DNA of 64,000 nucleotides from Hofstenia miamia. Its lineage: Eukaryota > Xenacoelomorpha > Acoela. Position 1 is the stretch's first letter; the number at the start of each line of letters is the position of its first letter. The stretch spans positions 521,001 through 585,000 of the forward strand of contig SCFE01000093.1 in NCBI GenBank assembly GCA_004352715.1, written 5' to 3'. Both the position numbers and the translations under genes were made by a program. The notes under the pieces are model-generated. The model saw only the letters and a program-made list of their open reading frames with translations. It searched no databases and was not told where the DNA came from. This document shows positions 48,901 to 58,525 of the stretch, piece by piece.

Positions 48901-50140
48901 AAGGGTTCAAGTTTGTGAAATGAAAATTTGGGGTAAATTTTGTCTATATTTTCAAAGATATTTTTAGATGATCTCGCCCACCCATGCATACAACATAAAA
49001 TAGAAATGTTGTACAATCTTAGTAAAATTTTAGTTTAAATTTTAAGGAAGGTCGAAATTCCTAATATTGGCTATAGACCTGACAATTGACATGTGCAAAT
49101 ATATTTTTATGAAAAATCAAGCACTACCACAACATAACTCTTCTGATCCCTTTTGCTATTACATTTTTGTATACCTACTTAAGGAAGTAAACAATTTTAA
49201 TAATAATAGTTATAATAACTAATGGAAAACCAGTTGGAAATTAATTATTTTAAAATCTATAAATGCTTAGCTCTCTAAATCTTAATGAGAACTAAGAAAT
49301 GTTAAGATAACCTAAATTATGTGAAACAGCTAATTTTTTTTCTAAGTACCATTAACAGAATGTAAGAAAAGCAAAATTGTTCAGGTTTTTAATTATAGAT
49401 CATTTAAAATTGTTTATCAAGTCTCAATTTTGTCCATTATCTGTGATATAATTATAGAAGTCTGCTTTATACATTAGACATCACCTCATCAATAAGATTA
49501 ATTTATTTTAATATTCTACTTCCATCTATTCTTTGCAGTTCTCTTGTACTCTAGCAACAATGCAAAATATTTTTCTATAATGCCCTGATTTTTCTTAGTT
49601 ATATATTGTATTTTGAAAATTATTTAAATTTTAAAAAAAGTGTCAATATGAGTAAGCAACATAATTTGCAATAAATTGAAGACATAAATTTTTAGTATTG
49701 GCAGGTTGCAAGTGAGCTTAAGTTAGTCACATTCTGAGTACTAGTTGCTAATTGACTCATTGGAAGGTTGGATATAATGCAAATAATTGTGCATATGTAA
49801 CATTGGAAATATTGGTGGCATACTTATGCATATGCAGTCTGCTTGTCATTGAAATATGGCATGGGCAGCATATTGAGGGAGATCAGCTCAATGGGAAACC
49901 ATTACTTAGTTTCAATTACTCTGCTACCAGCCTACATAATGTGTGAGAAGTTGTTTGATCTTTAGGATAAGTAAAGTTCTAACCAATAGCAAGTGGGAGT
50001 CCTTTTCCTTACTTATTTCTAAGTGGTTGTCTAAGACTGTTAGGCTTTACACATTTTTTGTATTAATAAAGAGTTTTCGATGGAATATTTCCTGACAGAA
50101 AATTAAATTTTACGAAATTCTAACCGTAATTATACATACC
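48900..50140. other. No gene seen
   Basis: AT-rich sequence. An AATAAAGAG motif near 50067, preceded by a GGAGTCC-type stretch, looks like the end of a transcribed repeat, but no partner is visible. Confidence 0.45.
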
Positions 50141-50149
50141 ACTTTTCAA

Positions 50150-50410
50150 TATTTTGAAAGAAATTCTTAAATTATTAGTAAACCACTAAATTATATTTTT
50201 AATGAATACATCAAACAAAAAATTTTCTCTGACATTCTAAAAATAGCTACCATAACACTGGCTTTTAAAATATTTGATTAAAATATTGCCTTTTATAGAC
50301 CAATCTTGATAAATTCCTCAATTAGTAAAATATTTGAGAGACTTTTTATCAAATTTACAAACATATGAAAAATATAATCTAATTTATGATGCACAATTTG
50401 TATTTTGAAA
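50150..50410 (+). pseudogene. Non-LTR reverse transcriptase fragment
   Basis: The frame includes KIATITLAFKIFDKN-like, then FYRPILINSSISKIFERLF (about 50290-50345), matching the 'NYRPISLL..ISKIFE' RT motif of jockey/CR1-like elements, then YDAQF close to the 'QFGFR' block. It stops at the (TA)n tract where a PLE begins. Confidence 0.6.
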
Positions 50411-50431
50411 ACATTGTTTTTTCTGTATTCA

Positions 50432-50434
<3 letters not shown>

Positions 50435-50476
<42 letters not shown>
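50435..50476. repeat. (AT)n microsatellite at the PLE boundary
   Basis: Twenty-one AT units. It ends directly at the TTGAAACTTCCAAC terminus of the PLE. Confidence 0.95.
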
Positions 50477-50479
<3 letters not shown>

Positions 50480-51560
50480 AAACTTCCAACACAGGTAAAA
50501 ATGTAGACCAAATTCGATTGCTAAGAATCATCTTCATTATGGCAAATGCGGTAAATAAATATTTTATTAATACAATAGAAGAAGCAAACCTTTTCTTGAA
50601 TTTTCTAAACAACATTTTACCTGAAATTCAATTTACAATGGAATGCGAAAACAAAAACAAACTTTATTTCCTAGATGTTACAATACACAATTTTAAAAAT
50701 CATTATGAAACAAGTTGGCATGTATAATCAATAAACTCACCCTATACCTACCATATTTTTCGAATTGCAGTAAGTCATACAAATTTAACACAATTGCAGC
50801 ATTATTTAATCGAGCAAAATGTACATCATCAAACTACGAACATCTAAAGAATCAACAGATACAATTTTCGAAATCTTAAACGACAATGGTTATCCCATTA
50901 AACTTATTAAAAATATTAAAAACCAAAATGTTTAAAGAAAGTAACAAAGAACAATTTCATGAAGGAGACAATGATAAGAACAATATATGTCCAAAATATT
51001 TAGAACTTTCATATTTATGCAACCAAGTTAAAATTTTCAAAGAAAGAATCAAAATATTGTGCACAAAATTAAAATTCACTGATATTGTATCAAACTTCAC
51101 ATCATATGCAACAAAGAACATCATCAACGACAAATATCTTATCCCTAAGAATTTAGTTTCTTCTGTTATTTATAAATATGAATATGATTATTACAGTAAA
51201 GCATACATTGGGAAACTACGAGACATCTGGTAACAAGGATGAAAGAGCAATTAAAAGGACATTTAAATTCTGAAATCATGAAATCAAGGAAGTAAATTTT
51301 AAAATTACATCATAAAATTGAAGAACCAATTTTTATTAAAGCTGCTAACAAAGAATTACTTAATAAAGAAAGAAAGATAACATCAATAATTAAAGATTTA
51401 TAGTGAATGCAATATATTTATCATTGCGTTTAGTCTAGTTTATTGTAAAATATTTATTTACCGTATTTGTTATACTGACGATGGTTCTTCGCAGTCGAAA
51501 CTGTTCTCAATTTTTAGCTGCGTTGGAAGTTTCAAATATTTCAATTCTCAATATTCTTTC

Positions 51561-51563
<3 letters not shown>
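50477..51563 (+). mobile_element. 5'-truncated Penelope-like element, copy 1, with inverted ends
   Basis: Contains the RT thumb block EIQFTMECENKNKLYFLDV (about 50622-50680), typical of Penelope-like elements, then a frameshifted GIY-YIG part (KAYIGK at about 51200; next frame RHLVTRMKEQLKGHL). The start GAAACTTCCAACACAG is the inverse of CTGCGTTGGAAGTTTC at 51519-51534, and the short motif before it (GACGATGGTTCTTCGCAGTCGAAA) echoes the start region. Inverted terminal sequences are known in Penelope elements. Stops and frameshifts show it is dead. (TA)n tracts bound both ends. Confidence 0.75.

Positions 51564-51595
<32 letters not shown>
51564..51595. repeat. (TA)n microsatellite after PLE copy 1
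   Basis: TA run between the PLE end and the 425-base spacer that is shared with the second block. Confidence 0.9.
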
Positions 51596-51597
<2 letters not shown>

Positions 51598-52021
51598 GAA
51601 GTCCTTATTTGAGGTCAAAAAATATTTTTGAATTTTTTTACACAGATCATGTCAAAAGTTTGCAATTCCTATAAAAAGAGGTATTGTGAAATATTATTTG
51701 CAAAATATGACGATGTAGAGTTAGCTGAAGCCACCTTAATTTCAGGCTTGGGTTGTACCATGTGGGTTGTAAGAGCCCTATAAATTTGTTTTTTTGATCC
51801 AAATTTCTTGTCTTTATTTGTGACAGAATCCAATCACTATGGGTGAACAGTTTTTTCATTGTCTACAGTGTTCGCAAAATTCCATTGTCATTAATGCCAC
51901 ATTCTATTAAGTGCCTATTTATGGCCTAATCGATATCACACGTTTCTTGTGTACATGTAGGTGGATATATTCAAATATTTGGTCCACATAACATTATATT
52001 TGCATTGCATGTGTGCATATA
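51596..52021. repeat. Spacer repeat between PLE and Tc1, copy 1
   Basis: Repeated at 57871-58296 with almost no change. A 70-residue minus-strand frame (51647-51859) is conserved only because the copies are near-identical. I recognise nothing in it. Confidence 0.6.
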
Positions 52022-52329
52022 GTTGGCTGCAAAAAAAAATGAGACTGAACACCTATTTTTTCACGCTTTGTGGAAACGTATTGAGACGTTTTAGAGGAAA
52101 ACTATAAAATAAAAGACAACGAGAATTTTGTCAACTTTAAAATGGTCAAACAAAAAAGTTAATTAATTAAACTGGTACTTCGTAATTATTTGAAAACACT
52201 TACCAAACAAATTGTTTTGCTTTGCAAAGTTTCTACTTGATTTCTTCGGAATGGAAACATTGGAACAGCTTGAAAATGCCTTTGCAACATCGCAAATTTC
52301 TCGATCAACTTATTTTCGAAAGCTGAAAA
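52022..52329 (+). mobile_element. Tc1/mariner element, 5' part only (copy 1)
   Basis: Begins after a TA with GTTGGCTGCAAAAAAAAATG and matches 58297-58604, including the start of the transposase (METLEQLENAFATSQ). It is cut at a single N (52330) followed by unrelated TA-rich sequence, so the truncation may be an assembly join and not a biological event. Confidence 0.8.
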
Positions 52330-52330
52330 N

Positions 52331-53587
52331 ATATATATACATATGTCTATATATATATATAATATACTTGTTTATTTATTTGTATATAAAATGTATATAT
52401 CATATATAAATGCATTCCTATATAGGAGATAGTTTTGTCAGTAATTATTGTAAATTTTTTCAAGGGAATACTTTATGCAAATTGAACCAGAAATTTTTTT
52501 TATCTTTAAATGTTTTTTTGTTCAGTGAAAAGTCATAGAATTTCATTTGTATAACTGAAATATTTTGCAAGAAATATTTAAGTAAGCTTTGCTCGGGGTG
52601 CAATTGCACCCAAAAAGTGACGAACAGTTAAAAATGTTGTATTGCAAAAACACACTAACTTACATGTGTGCGAAAAGAATGGCACATTGGACGACATTAG
52701 TTTTCATTATCACGTGCAAGTTACTATTGGATAATTATCATCAAGTAGTCTACTTTTGCTCTTGCTGTCATAAGTGGCATAATTTTTATATAATCAAATA
52801 AATTCATTTTCAGGGAAGTTTTAAAAGAATTGAAGCAATGTTAGATTGGGCTTAGATAACGTCAAGGCTTGAAGCGGGTGTCACAAAAAATTGACCCAAA
52901 TCATTTCGATATTTTGAACATATAACATGATTCAATTCAGATGTATAAAATAATTTAAAAAAGCAACCCGACCCATAGGTCAGCGTGGATAATCCTTTTA
53001 ATCAAGATAGGATTCGAATTTTCTGCCTGTGTATGTACGACTTAAATATTTGGACAAGAAAAACTTTAGTCTGTAAACATGGATTAGTGAAACTAAAAAA
53101 ACAATAAAAATTGTAACAAATTGTAGTACACAAATTGCTGTTTACATCAATAGCCATGTGCATTATCATTATTGTTGTTGTCAAAGATTTAATTTATGAA
53201 ATCGAAATTTGGAATATATTTTAAAAGGATATTGCTTTGAATCTTTATTTCAGAATATTTACAGCGTATTCTTCGATGTTTGCATACAATATTCAGTATG
53301 TGAAATAAAGTGTTGATTAAGTGTTACTAATTTGATTAGGTAACACAGAACTTGCAGAAGGAATAGAACATTGCACACTAAAGATAAATATTTTTCGCTT
53401 TAAATGAAATTTTCGTTTCTTTTATTAAAATATGGAGAAAAGGCTAAATATTGCCCTCCAACACAAATCTGACTCAACTAGCCCAAGTTTTAAGATACAG
53501 TCTAATTTTTTTCTAGCATGACAAATATTGATTTTGTGTTATGATTTACTTTGTTTCCCTCTATATACTCATCCATTCAACAAAGAA
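52331..53587. other. No gene seen; upstream flank of the cysteine-rich locus
   Basis: AT-rich sequence. ATGACAAAT at 53518, preceded by TTTTTTTCTAG, corresponds to the start codon context of the exon at 54433 but runs into a stop after eight codons. Confidence 0.5.
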
Positions 53588-53858
53588 ATGTTTTTCAATG
53601 ATTTTCATTTGGTATTATTTTTAATTTATAAATCTACAAACGCAATTGAGCATGTGCTTAGAACATGTAATTCCTACAAAGATTGTTACAAACTGTACAA
53701 AGATGAACCCACTTGCTGTTTACAGTCAAAACTCTGTTGTTCAGTACATCAGAGGATAATTGATGGTGCAAGCTGTAATTTTCACTCAGACTGCCTATCT
53801 CAAACACACGACATGGCTTGCTGCAATGGACACTGCCGCAAATCACGCATCTGTTTGA
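53588..53858 (+). CDS. Cysteine-rich exon A (12-cysteine module, secreted type)
   Basis: The frame from ATG 53588 encodes about 90 residues. It starts MFFNDFHLVLFLIYKSTNA, a weak signal peptide, then carries 12 cysteines spaced C-x5-C-x9-CC-x5-CC-x11-C-x5-C-x8-CC-x3-C-x5-C. It ends at a perfect GTAAGT donor (53859). Exon B at 54433 has the same spacing, differing by one residue in one loop, so the two are tandem duplicates about 0.9 kb apart. The ATGACAAAT start of exon B has a counterpart at 53518, but there it is out of frame, so this copy may use another start, an upstream exon, or be losing function. CC-rich spacing is reminiscent of WAP, colipase and dickkopf folds, but I do not recognise the family. 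Confidence 0.55.
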
Positions 53859-54432
53859 GTAAGTATTTTATTACAAAATAGCAAATAAGAATAAAGTCAG
53901 CATCTCTTGAAAATACTGTTTTTTACTATTAATAGCCAAGAAACAAAAATTTGCACAAATTTAATTTTGAACAAATATGAAATTTTGCAGAAAGTTGAAT
54001 CGAAATATTGATATATATATATATTTACTTTAGTATCTTAATATGAATTTATGTCTGCAATATGGTTCCTTACGTCTGCGCTTATTGAAGTTGTCTGGTT
54101 TGACCAAAGTAACTCCTAACATGTTTTTTAGATGTGTAATTCAACAGTGAATTTAAAAGAAAATATTTTCTAAGCAAAAGCCACTTGGAAAAATTTATTA
54201 CTATGATAATATCTTTGCAACGAGAATTATAAAGCTATTTGCATTGATAGTAAAGGGCTAGATTATACATATAAAAACAAAATATTCATGTTTATAGGGC
54301 ATTTACATTCATGTTTATAGGGCATTTACAAAACATACAAAATTAATGCATAGAAATTCAACATTAATATATTGTTTTCTGAAATGTTTTAAATTTCCCA
54401 CGTCATTCATCAATGGACAATGAAACTAAGTA

Positions 54433-54703
54433 ATGACAAATCTATTTACCACTCTCACTCTCCTCTGTGTAATCAATTGCCTAGCACAAGGGATTATAGA
54501 ACCTTTGAGAAAATGCCTCGACAATTCCGATTGTTACATCCCATTTCCGGATTATCCAATGTGCTGTCTAAAGTCAGAAATATGCTGCAAACCATTAGAG
54601 GCTCAGTATGACGGCAATGTTTGCAAATATAATGGGCAATGCACATTATATGGATCTCTTACATGCTGCAGAGGAAAATGTTTAAAGGCATCAGTTTGTT
54701 TGG
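54433..54703 (+). CDS. Cysteine-rich exon B (12-cysteine module with clear signal peptide)
   Basis: Starts MTNLFTTLTLLCVINCLAQG, a good signal peptide, then a 12-cysteine module with spacing C-x5-C-x9-CC-x5-CC-x11-C-x5-C-x7-CC-x3-C-x5-C. Key stretches are YPMCCLKSEICC and LTCCRGKCLKASVC. The last codon is split (TTG G|GTATTC), phase 1, like exon A. Two downstream acceptors fit this phase: a short stop-containing exon at 55270 and a transmembrane exon at 55688. The product should therefore be an extracellular disulfide-rich protein, either secreted or membrane-anchored. Without an acceptable downstream exon the frame would still end three codons later (GIH, stop), giving a 93-residue secreted protein. 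Family unknown. Confidence 0.65.
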
Positions 54704-55269
54704 GTATTCATTAGTCGTATTTTTTTATAATCTAGCATTATTTTTTCTTTTTTTACACATGAAAGTGGTTTATACCAATAAGCCTTATGTATTATACTTT
54801 TGTATAGCCGTTCAAAAGTAGAAAAATTATTGGGTCAGATCCATTTATTAACATTAAGTTTCCAACATTTTATTTTATGCTAGAGTATATGTACTTAAAT
54901 ATTATTTTCAAAAAATTTAGATCTTTGACTTAGTTATATTTTTTAATTTTTACTAGTGTTTAATCTGGCAAGTGAGAATCTGCAATATAACGTACTTTCA
55001 TGCAATTCTAAGTTTAGATGATGTATTTTAACATCTCAATTATGTTCTAAAGGAAAAACTCTTCTGTGCCGTTTTATTACTAAGCTTTGTAAAAATAATC
55101 ATATCAAAGTTATTGGTGTTTAGAAGATCAAACTGTATCATTGCAACAAGAAATTGAACATTATTTCTACGCATTGGACGTACACTTTTTACAGTTTTTG
55201 CTAAATTTAGTCTTGTTTTTAATACTTGCAAGAAAATATGATAATTTGGACTTTTTGTCTTTCTCTCAG

Positions 55270-55331
55270 GTTTGAAGAAGGCATGTGCTTCCCGTTACCT
55301 GCGCCTATGCTTACACAACCTCTTAGTTTGA
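55270..55331 (+). CDS. Possible alternative terminal exon for the cysteine-rich gene
   Basis: Preceded by an excellent acceptor (TTTTTGTCTTTCTCTCAG). In the phase left by exons A and B it reads LKKACASRYLRLCLHNLLV, then a stop at 55329-55331, adding two cysteines. It would give a secreted form. There is no transcript evidence and the exon is very short, so a chance acceptor is possible. Confidence 0.25.
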
Positions 55332-55687
55332 TATTGAATTTTTTTCGCTGACAAACGGATGTTTGCATTAAGAACTTAACTATCTTTTTAATTTACAAGA
55401 GTAGTCTTTGTACCTATTAGTTGATAACTTTTTTCATGACATAGACCCATCATTTACATAAAGTGCAGTAGATAAAATGACACAAATTCCAATTCATTTG
55501 ACAAAAGAGATGGAGGGATAAAGCCCCCATAATCGGATTTGTGCTATCTAGGATGGTTCTCTAGTATATACAACTAACTTGAATCATTCAGGTAAAGATT
55601 CTGTGGGAAATAAATTAAAATATGAGGTCTACTTCTCCCCTGAATATGAAAATATATTGCCCTATCTCCTTGCCTAGCCTTGTTTAG

Positions 55688-56036
55688 AAAGAAGTGTAAA
55701 TGAAAAACGTTTAGTTTTGCGTGATTTTAATGGAATTGGCTCGTATGACTCCAGTGCAACTCATATTCCTCGTATTTTTTGGTACTTGATTTGTATCACA
55801 TTGATAGGTATAGGAATTGCTCTGTTAGTGACAGGAGCAAGGTCGGCATATGAAGTACTACAACGATATTTCACAACGACATGGGGATTTAATGGTCCTA
55901 TTGATTGTGCTAGTCCTTGTCAAAATCAGAGGAGAATTATGCCTTTACCGCCTACATATGAACAGGTTCTAGCAGAGAAACAACATGAAGAAGAAGTTAG
56001 AGCTGTTCCACCAACTACTTCTCAACTACAAACAAG
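55688..56036 (+). CDS. Transmembrane/PPxY exon, probable continuation of the cysteine-rich gene
   Basis: The acceptor TTGCCTAGCCTTGTTTAG is pyrimidine-rich, and the exon begins with two bases that complete the phase-1 codon of exon A or B. It encodes about 116 residues: a hydrophilic stem (RSVNEKRLVLRDFNGIGSYD), one strong transmembrane helix (IFWYLICITLIGIGIALLV), a juxtamembrane part ending in cysteines (DCASPCQNQRR), and the motif PLPPTYEQVLAEKQ, a PPxY ligand for WW-domain (NEDD4-type) ubiquitin ligases. It ends at an AAG|GTATTT donor (56037), so more exons follow. The layout of cysteine-rich ectodomain, one helix and PPxY tail resembles Shisa, VOPP1 and WBP1 proteins, but I see no true homology. 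A degenerin/ENaC N terminus was considered and not favoured. Confidence 0.5.
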
Positions 56037-56155
56037 GTATTTCATTTATATCAATATTGAATTCAATATAAAGATTATGAATATTATTTTGTTTCAAGTG
56101 TATTCTATGAAATTTGTGATTGATTTAGGTGCTAAAATTCTATTTTAATAACTAC

Positions 56156-56190
<35 letters not shown>

Positions 56191-56194
<4 letters not shown>

Positions 56195-56721
56195 GCAAGC
56201 AAAGATATATGATTACTTTGGAATTACTTGGGCTTCTATATAAATTGGGCATAAAATGTGTTCTGAGTTTCATATAGGTCACAACAATAGACAAACCTAT
56301 CCTGCTTAAACAAATATACATTCACAGTGCAAGGAAGAAAAACTATGACTGGGCAATTCCAAAAGGTGTATTTTCTTCTGCTTAAACAATTCCGTTGTTG
56401 ATTTGCTTTTATGCTTTGGGTTGTGTTATCTGTTACATCACCCATCCTCTGTTGCGCTTCATTTGGAGGACAGATACTCTTAGGTTTTCCTGCAAAATGT
56501 TTTGATGCAACTGGAAGATCATCTTTCTGTTGATGACAGCAATCTGTTCCAGCCAGGAAAGCAGGGCCAAGCTATGATATCTCCACCACCATATTTAGCA
56601 GTTGAGATGACATTTTAATTTTTGTATTTTCAGTCCGCAAAATATTTTGCCAGTAATGCTGTGAAGCACCGAGGTGTTCTTTGGCAAACTTGAATCGTGC
56701 AGCATTAGTTTTTTCAGCAAC
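56191..56721 (-). pseudogene. Fossil Tc1-like transposon, transposase on the minus strand
   Basis: Starts AGTGGCAAGCAAAGATATATG after a TA run, close to the AGTGGCAAGAAAAAGTATGTG end that I remember from Tc1 elements of fish genomes. Minus-strand fragments include ARFKFAKEHLGASQHYWQNI (about 56700-56640), the 'KFA..HL......W..V' block before the first catalytic aspartate, and NTTQSIKANQQRNCLSRRKY followed by TFWNCPV (56430-56350). Internally deleted and full of stops. It probably lies in an intron of the transmembrane gene. Confidence 0.7.

Positions 56722-56772
<51 letters not shown>
56722..56772. repeat. (TA)n microsatellite at the PLE boundary (copy 2)
   Basis: About 50 bases of TA with one ATGTAT interruption. 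It separates the fossil Tc1 from PLE copy 2. Confidence 0.95.
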
Positions 56773-57856
56773 TTGAAACTTCCAACACAGGTAAAAATGT
56801 AGACCAAATTCGATTGCTAAGAATCATCTTCATTATGGCAAATGCGGTAAATAAATATTTTATTAATACAATAGAAGAAGCAAACCTTTTCTTGAATTTT
56901 CTAAACAACATTTTACCTGAAATTCAATTTACAATGGAATGCGAAAACAAAAACAAACTTAATTTCCTAGATGTTACAATACACAATTTTAAAAATCATT
57001 ATGAAACAAGTTGGCATGTATAATCAATAAACTCACCCTATACCTACCATATTTTTCGAATTGCAGTAAGTCATACAAATTTAACACAATTGCAGCATTA
57101 TTTAATCGAGCAAAATGTACATCATCAAACTACGAACATCTAAAGAATCAACAGATACAATTTTCGAAATCTTAAACGACAATGGTTATCCCATTAAACT
57201 TATTAAAAATATTAAAAACCAAAATGTTTAAAGAAAGTAACAAAGAACAATTTCATGAAGGAGACAATGATAAGAACAATATTTGTCCAAAATATTTAGA
57301 ACTTTCATATTTATGCAACCAAGTTAAAATTTTCAAAGAAAGAATCAAAATATTGTGCACAAAATTAAAATTCACTGATATTGTATCAAACTTCACATCA
57401 TATGCAACAAAGAACATCATCAACGACAAATATCTTATCCCTAAGAATTTAGTTTCTTCTGTTATTTATAAATATGAATATGATTATTACAGTAAAGCAT
57501 ACATTGGGAAACTACGAGACATCTGGTAACAAGGATGAAAGAGCAATTAAAAGGACATTTAAATTCTGAAATCATGAAATCAAGGAAGTAAATTTTAAAA
57601 TTACATCATAAAATTGAAGAACCAATTTTTATTAAAGCTGCTAACAAAGAATTACTTAATAAAGAAAGAAAGATAACATCAATAATTAAAGATTTATAGT
57701 GAATGCAATATATTTATCATTGCGTTTAGTCTAGTTTATTGTAAAATATTTATTTACCGTATTTGTTATACTGACGATGGTTCTTCGCAGTCGAAACTGT
57801 TCTCAATTTTTAGCTGCGTTGGAAGTTTCAAATATTTCAATTCTCAATATTCTTTC
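56773..57856 (+). mobile_element. 5'-truncated Penelope-like element, copy 2
   Basis: Almost base-for-base the same as 50477-51563, including the same frameshifts in the GIY-YIG part; differences seen include ATATTTGTCC against ATATATGTCC near 57283 and CTTAATTTCC against CTTTATTTCC near 56959. Shared disabling mutations mean the copies arose by duplication of an already dead element, or are one locus assembled twice. A single N at 57857 precedes a short TA run. Confidence 0.8.
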
Positions 57857-57870
57857 NATATATATATATT

Positions 57871-58296
57871 AGGAAGTCCTTATTTGAGGTCAAAAAATAT
57901 TTTTGAATTTTTTTACACAGATCATGTCAAAAGTTTGCAATTCCTATAAAAAGAGGTATTGTGAAATATTATTTGCAAAATATGACGATGTAGAGTTAGC
58001 TGAAGCCACCTTAATTTCAGGCTTGGGTTGTACCATGTGGGTTGTAAGAGCCCTATAAATTTGTTTTTTTGATCCAAATTTCTTGTCTTTATTTGTGACA
58101 GAATCCAATCACTATGGGTGAACAGTTTTTTCATTGTCTACAGTGTTCGCAAAATTCCATTGTCATTAATGCCACATTCTATTAAGTGCCTATTTATGGC
58201 CTAATCGATATCACACGTTTCTTGTGTACATGTAGGTGGATATATTCAAATATTTGGTCCACATAACATTATATTTGCATTGCATGTGTGCATATA
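57871..58296. repeat. Spacer repeat between PLE and Tc1, copy 2
   Basis: Near-identical to 51596-52021. Non-coding as far as I can see. Confidence 0.6.
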
Positions 58297-58525
58297 GTTG
58301 GCTGCAAAAAAAAATGAGACTGAACACCTATTTTTTCACGCTTTGTGGAAACGTATTGAGACGTTTTAGAGGAAAACTATAAAATAAAAGACAACGAGAA
58401 TTTTGTCAACTTTAAAATGGTCAAACAAAAAAGTTAATTAATTAAACTGGTACTTCGTAATTATTTGAAAACACTTACCAAACAAATTGTTTTGCTTTGC
58501 AAAGTTTCTACTTGATTTCTTCGGA

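Noticed and set aside
51647-51859. 70-residue minus-strand frame conserved at 57922-58134
   Set aside because: Its conservation only reflects the near-identical duplicated block, so it gives no evidence of selection.
55688-56036. Degenerin/ENaC channel N terminus
   Set aside because: SSATHIPRIFWYL resembles the start of that family, but the sequence after the helix lacks the conserved extracellular blocks and has a PPxY tail, and the exon phase fits the cysteine-rich exons.
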